This document shows positions 1 through 4,591 of a DNA stretch of 5,590 nt, piece after piece (position 1 is the stretch's first letter; the number at the start of each line of letters is the position of its first letter). Below the pieces are notes generated by a model. That model did no database searches, was not told the origin of the DNA, and was given only the letters and a program-made list of their open reading frames with translations. The translations under genes were made by a program, and so were the position numbers. Source of the DNA: Candidatus Latescibacteria bacterium 4484_107 (GTDB lineage: Bacteria > Latescibacterota > 4484-107); assembly GCA_002059205.1 (NCBI GenBank), contig MVCQ01000189.1:1-5590 (forward strand). The letters are read 5' to 3'.

Positions 1-21
1 GTCAGAGGTCAGAGGTCATCT
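1..21. repeat. Three tandem 7-bp units sharing GTCA, at the left window edge
   Basis: Positions 1-7 and 8-14 are identical (GTCAGAG), and 15-21 is GTCATCT. The same GTCA-led heptamer period recurs downstream of engB (4486-4520), so this is probably the end of a related intergenic array whose remainder lies left of the window. The period and shared core are read directly from the sequence. The relationship to the second array is inference, because three units are few. Confidence 0.6.
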
Positions 22-195
22 CGAAACCGCATTTCTGTGTGGGAACCACGTGCACTCTTACAGATTATTTTTTGATATGTTGTGTCTTAGTGGCTAATGA
101 ATTTTTCAGGTCAACAAGGTGTGAGCGAACAGTGGTTAAATTGTGTTCGGAGGAGGAGGGAAGGGGGGCTATGACATTTCCAAAAGGGGGGCAGG
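22..195 (+). other. Leader region upstream of clpX, no gene recognised
   Basis: No recognisable protein or RNA gene lies here. It contains an AT-rich stretch (about 65-78), a short GTGG/CCAC stem (39-42 with 46-49), and a purine-rich tract at 149-166. I see no end of clpP, which often precedes clpX. Either clpP lies left of the window or it is elsewhere. I could not find a convincing -35/-10 pair or a CIRCE operator. Confidence 0.5.
183..195 (+). promoter_or_regulatory. Ribosome binding site of clpX
   Basis: The purine-rich AAAGGGGGGCAGG directly precedes the ATG at 196, with the AGGGGG core about five bases from it. A TGA at 172-174 closes the clpX frame upstream, and no ATG, GTG or TTG lies in that frame between the stop and 196. 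This fixes the start at 196. A better-looking tract (AGGAGGAGGG, 151-160) is too far from 196 and is instead well placed for an out-of-frame ATG at 171. Confidence 0.6.
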
Positions 196-1446
196 ATGGC
201 GAAAAAACGAAGAGCGGCCAATGGGGAATTGGTCTGTTCGTTCTGCGGAAAAAGTCAAAGTGAAGTAGAGCGGCTGCTTACCGGGCCTTCGGTGCATATA
301 TGCAGCGACTGCGTCCGGATGTGCAATGAGATTTTGATGGAGGATATGACGCAGTCTGCGATTCAGGGGCGTGCGCAGTGGTCCACGCCGGCGGAGTTGA
401 AGGCCGGATTGAGCGAGTATGTCATCGGACAGGAGCAGGCGAAGAAGGCGCTGGCGGTGGCCGTGTACAATCATTATAAGCGCATCCGTTTCCGGAATAT
501 CGCCGACGAAGTGGAGCTGGAAAAGAGCAATATCCTCCTCATCGGCCCCACCGGAACCGGAAAAACGCTTCTGGCTCAGACCCTGGCCAAGTTGCTTCGC
601 GTGCCGTTCTCCATCGCGGATTCGACGGTGTTGACGGAGGCCGGATACGTGGGGGAGGACGTGGATAATATCATCGTGCGTCTGCTTCAGGCGGCGGACT
701 ATGACGTGGGCAAAGCCGAGACCGGGATCATTTACATAGACGAGATCGACAAAGTCAGCCGGAAATCGGCCAATCCCTCCATCACGCGCGACGTGTCCGG
801 AGAGGGCGTCCAGCAGGGGCTCTTAAAAATCCTCGAAGGCACCATAACGAATGTGCCTCCCAAAGGCGGACGCAAGCATCCGGAGCAGCCTCTCGTGCAG
901 ATCGATACACGAAACATCTTGTTTATTTGCGGCGGCGCGTTCAACGGATTGGACAAAATTGTGGAGCGGCGTCTGAATACCAGGACCATCGGCTTCGGCG
1001 CGGTCATCCATAAAAAGAAGGAACGCCACATCGGTGATATTCTGTCCCAGGTGGAGCCGGAAGATCTGATCGAATACGGTCTCATCCCGGAGATGGTGGG
1101 CCGGTTGCCGGTCATCGCCTCATTAGATGAACTGGACGAGGAGGCGATGCTGGACATCCTCGTTCGTCCGAAGAACGCACTGATCAAGCAATACCAAAAG
1201 TCCTTCGAGATGGAAGGCGTGGGGTTGCAGTTTACCGAAGAGGCGCTGAGAAAGGTGGTGGCCCTCGCCCGAAAGCGGGGAACCGGCGCGCGCGGCTTGC
1301 GTTCCGTGGCGGAAGAAGCGATGCTGGATATTATGTACAACGTGCCTTCCATGGTCGGCATCGAGAAGTGCATCATCACGCCCGATGTGATCGAAGGCAA
1401 AGCGGAGCCGCGGTATATCTACGAGGCGCAGAAGAAGACCGCGTAA
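196..1446 (+). CDS. clpX: ATP-dependent Clp protease ATP-binding subunit ClpX
   Basis: This is an AAA+ unfoldase that recognises tagged or misfolded proteins, unfolds them with ATP and feeds them into the ClpP peptidase in the cytoplasm. The 416-residue protein has the expected family length. The N-terminal zinc-binding domain has four cysteines (C14, C17, C36, C39) in CxxC pairs. Walker A is GPTGTGKT (117-124), the pore-1 loop is GYVG (150-153), and Walker B is IIYIDEID (178-185). The RKH loop is at 226-228, the IGF loop that docks on ClpP at 265-267, the arginine-finger segment around R303, and sensor 2 GARGLR at 364-369. All key residues are present, so it looks functional and ClpP-dependent. 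ClpP itself is not in the window. lon follows after a 224-nt spacer, so co-transcription is possible but not shown. A small out-of-frame reading frame overlaps its start. Confidence 0.98.
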   Translation: MAKKRRAANGELVCSFCGKSQSEVERLLTGPSVHICSDCVRMCNEILMEDMTQSAIQGRAQWSTPAELKAGLSEYVIGQEQAKKALAVAVYNHYKRIRFRNIADEVELEKSNILLIGPTGTGKTLLAQTLAKLLRVPFSIADSTVLTEAGYVGEDVDNIIVRLLQAADYDVGKAETGIIYIDEIDKVSRKSANPSITRDVSGEGVQQGLLKILEGTITNVPPKGGRKHPEQPLVQIDTRNILFICGGAFNGLDKIVERRLNTRTIGFGAVIHKKKERHIGDILSQVEPEDLIEYGLIPEMVGRLPVIASLDELDEEAMLDILVRPKNALIKQYQKSFEMEGVGLQFTEEALRKVVALARKRGTGARGLRSVAEEAMLDIMYNVPSMVGIEKCIITPDVIEGKAEPRYIYEAQKKTA

Positions 1447-1469
1447 TATGGTGGTTGGTGAGTGGGACG

Positions 1470-1534
1470 AAATTTCAAAAATTTCAAAATGGGGGTGCAG
1501 GCAATTTGGGCACTCTTTGAAATTTTAGAAATTT
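1470..1534. repeat. Long imperfect inverted repeat (extended hairpin) after clpX
   Basis: The 19-nt left arm 1470-1488 pairs with 1516-1534 at 18 of 19 positions (A1477 opposes A1527). The stem continues after a 4-nt left-side bulge with a 6-bp GC-richer stem, 1493-1498 with 1510-1515 (one G-T wobble), closing an 11-nt loop. Each long arm is itself about two copies of a 9-mer (AATTTCAAA at 1471-1479 and 1480-1488). It lies 23 nt past the clpX stop. It could act as a transcription terminator (a T7 run begins 11 nt beyond it), an mRNA 3'-end stabiliser, or a copy of a dispersed repeat. The pairing is read directly, and the role is inference. Confidence 0.75.
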
Positions 1535-1574
1535 AGGCAATGGGTTTTTTTGAATGCCCCTTCACGGAGAGATC

Positions 1575-1598
1575 AAAGCGTAATCTTCCTTACGTTTT
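1575..1598 (+). other. Small stem-loop upstream of lon
   Basis: CGTAA (1579-1583) pairs with TTACG (1590-1594) around a 6-nt loop. The stem extends outward by a G-T wobble and three A-T pairs using TTTT at 1595-1598. It resembles a weak intrinsic terminator, but the stem is AT-rich and the U-run is short and partly in the stem. Its location 73 nt before lon could equally make it a leader structure. Low certainty. Confidence 0.3.
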
Positions 1599-1656
1599 AT
1601 GTTCGCGGGAGATATTTCGCTTTCGTCTGATTTTCGAGGAGGGGCACTTTTCAATC

Positions 1657-1665
1657 GGGAGAAGG
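1657..1665 (+). promoter_or_regulatory. Ribosome binding site of lon
   Basis: GGGAGAAGG ends five bases before the ATG at 1671. This supports 1671 rather than the in-frame ATG at 1599, which has no Shine-Dalgarno sequence. A second strong tract (GAGGAGGGG, 1636-1644) lies too far upstream to serve 1671 directly and has no start codon at a proper distance. Confidence 0.7.
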
Positions 1666-1670
1666 TAAGC

Positions 1671-3923
1671 ATGGCTGAGGCAGTACAGATACCAAGTCGT
1701 TTTCCCGTTCTTCCGCTGAGGGATCAGGTGATGTTTCCCAATATGGTGGTGCCCATCCTCGTTATGCGGGAGAAATCCATACAGGCCCTGGAAGACGCGA
1801 TGATGGGCGAACAGTTGATTCTTTTATTGCTCCAAAAGGATCCCGCGCAGGATGAACCCGGCTCGAAGGATCTCTACCGGGTCGGTGTGGTTGCGCGCAT
1901 TATGCAGGTGCTCAAGCTGCCCAACGGGGTGCTTCGGGTGCTTTTTGAAGGATTGGCGCGCGCCAGCGTGACGCGTTTTATTGCGGGGAAGGCCTTTCTG
2001 AAGGCGAACGTTAAGATGGTGTCGGAAGAGGTGACTCCGTCTTCGGAGTTGGATGCGCATCTGAGAAAACTGATGGATTATTTTACGGAATACGTCAAGC
2101 TCAATCGTCAGATTCCGGACGAGGTGCTGATGGCCGTGGGCAATCTGGAGACTCCCCGGCGTCTCGCGGATACGGTAGCGGCGTATATTATGCAGAAGGC
2201 CCCCATCAAGCAGGAGATTCTGGAGGCCCTCGATCTGAACGAGCAGTTAGAGAAGATGATTCGCATTTTAGCGTCAGAGCGGGAAATTTTAGAGATCGAG
2301 CAGAAGATAGACGGCCAGGTGCGCGGCGCCATTCAAAAGAACCAGCGAGAGTTCTATCTCCACGAACAGATCAAGGCCATTCGGCAGGAGTTGGGCGAAG
2401 AAGGGGATACTGCCGACGAGATCGCCGAGTTGGAGAAACAGATCGCAGCGGCCAAGATGCCGGAGGAGGTGGGGAAGAAAGCCCACGCCGAATTGAACCG
2501 GCTGAAGAAGATGTATCCGATGTCGCCGGAATCCACAGTGGTTCGCAATTATCTCGACTGGCTGATCGCGCTGCCGTGGCAAAAGCAGACGGAGGATAAT
2601 CTGGACTTGGCGGCCGCGCAGAAGATCTTAGACGAGGATCATTATGGGTTGAAGGAGCCGAAGGAGCGTATCGTGGAATACCTCGCGGTGGTGAATCTCG
2701 TCAAGAAGATCAAGGGCCCTATTCTGTGTCTCGTGGGGCCTCCGGGCACGGGGAAGACTTCTCTCGGAAAATCGGTGGCGCGCGCGCTGAATCGTAAATT
2801 TATCCAGATGTCCCTCGGCGGCGTGCGGGACGAGGCGGAGATCCGGGGGCACCGGCGCACGTACATCGGCTCGTTGGAGGTGCTCGATCCGGAGCAGAAC
2901 AGCACGTTCAACGATCATTATCTCGAGGTGGATTTCGACCTGTCGGAAACGATGTTCATCACCACCGCCAACGTGATGCAATCGATTCCGCCGCCGCTTC
3001 TGGATCGGATGGAGGTGATCCGTCTGCCCGGCTATCTCGAACACGAGAAGCTGAAAATCGCGCAGAAGTTCCTCATCCCCAAGCAACTCAAGGAACACGG
3101 GATCAAAAAGAAACAGCTTCGATTTACCGACGGGGCGCTTCGGCGGATCATTCGAAGCTATACGGCCGAGGCGGGCGTGCGCAATCTCCAGCGGGAGATC
3201 GCGGCGATTTGTCGGAAGGTGGCGCGGAAGCTCGTCGAGGGGCAGAAGGCAGAGGGGAAGAAGTCCGAAACGTTGGGTAAGAACGCTTCCTTCATTATTC
3301 ACACGCGCGACGTGGAGACCTATCTCGGGCTTCCCAAGATGGAGGAGAAACAGAAGGCGGCGGAGGATCAGATCGGCGTGGCTACGGGATTGGCGTGGAC
3401 GCAGAACGGCGGCGATATTCTGAGCATCGAGGTCAATTTGCTCAAGGGCAAAGGCGATCTCACCCTGACCGGCAAGCTGGGAGACGTGATGCAGGAGTCG
3501 GCGCGGGCCGCGCTCAGTTATATTCGCAGCGTAGCGGATCGATGGGGGATCGAGGAGGATTTCTACGAGAAGACCGACGTGCACATCCACGTGCCGGAGG
3601 GGGCCATTCCAAAGGACGGCCCGTCCGCCGGCGTGACCATTGCCACCGCGCTTTTATCCGCGTTGACCAACCGGGCGGTGAGGCGGGACGTGGCCATGAC
3701 GGGCGAGATTACGCTGCGGGGAACGGTGCTGGCTATTGGCGGCTTGAACGAGAAGGTCCTCGCGGCTCAGCGCGCCGGATTGCATACCATCATCCTGCCC
3801 CGAAAGAACGCGAACGCCTTGAAGGAACTTCCGGAGGAACTGAAGGAGGGGCTCGAATTCGTGCTGGCCCATCACATAGATGACGTGCTGGAGGTGGCTT
3901 TCGTTGAAAGTTCGAAAGAGTGA
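1671..3923 (+). CDS. lon: ATP-dependent protease La (Lon) lacking the Walker B segment
   Basis: Lon is a cytoplasmic homohexameric AAA+ serine protease that degrades misfolded and regulatory proteins. The start at 1671 is chosen for its ribosome binding site and because the N-terminus then aligns with E. coli Lon. The product is 750 residues; family members are usually about 780-810. Order: LON substrate-binding domain (about 10-200), coiled-coil/helical linker (about 200-300), AAA+ module with Walker A GPPGTGKT (356-363), sensor 1 N434, arginine finger R446, sensor 2 R504, then the protease domain with S652 in DGPSAG and K695. The odd part is residue S401. YIGS is followed at once by LEVLDPEQN, whereas canonical Lon has about 39 residues between, including the PGK helix and Walker B (FLLDEIDK; D423/E424 in E. 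coli numbering). The gap is in frame and the rest is intact. It may be an ATPase-dead variant, a decaying gene or an assembly error. engB overlaps its 3' end. Confidence 0.95.
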   Translation: MAEAVQIPSRFPVLPLRDQVMFPNMVVPILVMREKSIQALEDAMMGEQLILLLLQKDPAQDEPGSKDLYRVGVVARIMQVLKLPNGVLRVLFEGLARASVTRFIAGKAFLKANVKMVSEEVTPSSELDAHLRKLMDYFTEYVKLNRQIPDEVLMAVGNLETPRRLADTVAAYIMQKAPIKQEILEALDLNEQLEKMIRILASEREILEIEQKIDGQVRGAIQKNQREFYLHEQIKAIRQELGEEGDTADEIAELEKQIAAAKMPEEVGKKAHAELNRLKKMYPMSPESTVVRNYLDWLIALPWQKQTEDNLDLAAAQKILDEDHYGLKEPKERIVEYLAVVNLVKKIKGPILCLVGPPGTGKTSLGKSVARALNRKFIQMSLGGVRDEAEIRGHRRTYIGSLEVLDPEQNSTFNDHYLEVDFDLSETMFITTANVMQSIPPPLLDRMEVIRLPGYLEHEKLKIAQKFLIPKQLKEHGIKKKQLRFTDGALRRIIRSYTAEAGVRNLQREIAAICRKVARKLVEGQKAEGKKSETLGKNASFIIHTRDVETYLGLPKMEEKQKAAEDQIGVATGLAWTQNGGDILSIEVNLLKGKGDLTLTGKLGDVMQESARAALSYIRSVADRWGIEEDFYEKTDVHIHVPEGAIPKDGPSAGVTIATALLSALTNRAVRRDVAMTGEITLRGTVLAIGGLNEKVLAAQRAGLHTIILPRKNANALKELPEELKEGLEFVLAHHIDDVLEVAFVESSKE
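3890..3894 (+). promoter_or_regulatory. Ribosome binding site of engB inside lon
   Basis: GGAGG at 3890-3894 sits nine bases before TTG 3904, within the last codons of lon. It decides for the TTG start over the in-frame ATG at 3880, which would add an unconserved TCWRWLSL-type extension and has no good site of its own. Confidence 0.7.
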
Positions 3924-4494
3924 ATTCGTGATCAGTGCGGTGCAGGCGTCCCAGTTCCCGAGCGATGGGGACGCGGAGTTCGCCTTTTCGGGGCGTTCCA
4001 ACGTGGGCAAGTCTTCGCTGATCAATACGCTGCTGAACCGGAAGGGATTGGCCAAGACCAGTTCCACGCCGGGCAAGACCCGGCAGATCAACTATTTTCG
4101 TATTAACGAGGCGTTCTACTTTGTGGATCTTCCGGGATACGGATACGCCAGGGCGCCCAAAAGGGAACGTGCGAACTGGGGGCGGTGGGTGGAGCCCTAT
4201 TTGAAAAACCGGGACCCGCTTCTCGGATTGATCCAGCTGATCGACGCCCGGCACGATCCCACCGAAAATGACCTTCAAATGGTGACGTGGCTTCTGTCCT
4301 ATGAATTGCCTTTTCTGATTGTGCTGACCAAAAGCGATAAATTGTCCGCCCGGAAGCTGTCCGAGCAGATCCAAAAAACCCGGCGCATTCTCTCGGAGTG
4401 GGGCGATCTTCCGGTGGTTCCCTTTTCCGCCAAGCGTGGCGTGGGGAAAGAGGCGGTGTGGAAGTGGATCGAGGGAAGGCTGGATAGTCATTAG
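3904..4494 (+). CDS. engB: Ribosome biogenesis GTP-binding protein EngB (YihA/YsxC)
   Basis: This is an essential-type small GTPase of the TRAFAC class that assists late assembly of the 50S ribosomal subunit in the cytoplasm. With TTG at 3904 the protein is 196 residues, typical of the family, and begins (M)KVRKSEFVISAV, matching the usual EngB N-terminus. G motifs are complete: G1 GRSNVGKS (30-37), G2 TPGKT (55-59), G3 DLPG followed by YGYA (75-82), G4 TKSD (142-145) and G5 SAK (175-177). It overlaps lon by 20 nt in another frame, so translational coupling with lon is likely. The last two sense codons and the TAG stop (4486-4494) fall inside the first units of the 7-bp repeat array, so the C-terminal S-H may be repeat-derived. 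Nothing essential to the GTPase fold is missing. Confidence 0.96.
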   Translation: MKVRKSEFVISAVQASQFPSDGDAEFAFSGRSNVGKSSLINTLLNRKGLAKTSSTPGKTRQINYFRINEAFYFVDLPGYGYARAPKRERANWGRWVEPYLKNRDPLLGLIQLIDARHDPTENDLQMVTWLLSYELPFLIVLTKSDKLSARKLSEQIQKTRRILSEWGDLPVVPFSAKRGVGKEAVWKWIEGRLDSH

Positions 4495-4569
4495 TCATCG
4501 GTCACTGGTCATTAGTCCCTGCCCTTCCCCAATACCCAATACCCAATGTCCAATCTCCAATGTCCAATG
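4486..4569. repeat. Twelve-unit heptamer array that switches orientation in the middle
   Basis: The 84 nt divide without slippage into twelve 7-bp units. Units 1-5 (4486-4520) follow the pattern RGTCANN, for example AGTCATT, GGTCACT, GGTCATT. Unit 6 (4521-4527, GCCCTTC) is the turning point. Units 7-12 (4528-4569) follow YCCAATN, with exact pairs CCCAATA (4528, 4535) and TCCAATG (4556, 4563). The reverse complement of the second type (for example CATTGGA) resembles the first, so the array is also a rough inverted repeat able to fold back on itself. Units are degenerate and contiguous, unlike CRISPR. It fills nearly all of the 97-nt engB-aminotransferase spacer and the end of engB. Function is unknown; it could be a dispersed intergenic element or a terminator-like structure. 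Confidence 0.8.
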
Positions 4570-4580
4570 ACGAGTAGCGA

Positions 4581-4588
4581 AGGAGGAG
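4581..4588 (+). promoter_or_regulatory. Ribosome binding site of the aminotransferase gene
   Basis: AGGAGGAG is a near-perfect anti-16S match. Its AGGAGG core ends five bases before TTG 4592. This supports a TTG start where no ATG or GTG lies close by in frame ahead of the conserved TPGPT motif. Confidence 0.75.
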
Positions 4589-4591
4589 ATC

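Larger units (their letters stand above)
1447..1670. other. clpX-lon intergenic spacer, non-coding
   Basis: This 224-nt spacer contains no credible gene. It holds a long imperfect hairpin (1470-1534), a run of seven T at 1545-1551, a short AT-rich stem-loop (1575-1598) and the lon ribosome binding site. It is distinctly richer in A and T than the flanking genes. I found no convincing promoter hexamer pair, though lon would be expected to have its own promoter if the hairpin stops clpX transcription. Confidence 0.6.

Noticed and set aside
72..100. Possible sigma-70 promoter, TTGATA at 72-77 with GCTAAT at 93-98
   Set aside because: The -10 match is only moderate and the spacing is 15 bp, so it is not distinguishable from chance in AT-rich DNA.
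39..263. Open frame of 74 codons over the clpX leader
   Set aside because: The ATG at 39 has no ribosome site and the product has no recognisable features. Only the internal ATG at 171 has a good site, and it is discussed as a finding rather than a gene.
1535..1560. Intrinsic terminator centred on the T7 run at 1545-1551
   Set aside because: Only a 4-bp GGCA/TGCC pairing surrounds the run, with the T tract in the loop rather than after a stem. The larger hairpin ends 11 nt earlier, so a standard terminator is not well supported.
1599..1670. N-terminal extension of Lon from ATG 1599
   Set aside because: There is no Shine-Dalgarno before 1599 and the added 24 residues are not part of the conserved LON domain. 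The start at 1671 has a site and matches E. coli Lon length at the N-terminus.
2628..3590. Long open frame of 320 codons on the minus strand within lon
   Set aside because: It is fully antisense to the conserved Lon ATPase and protease domains, its product resembles no family I know, and such mirror frames are expected opposite GC-rich codons.
3880..3903. N-terminal extension of EngB from ATG 3880
   Set aside because: The eight extra residues are unlike EngB N-termini. TTG 3904 has GGAGG nine bases upstream and gives the usual K-x-x-x-S-E-F-V start.
4486..4569. CRISPR array
   Set aside because: Units are 7 bp, degenerate and directly contiguous with no unique spacers, and no cas genes are nearby.
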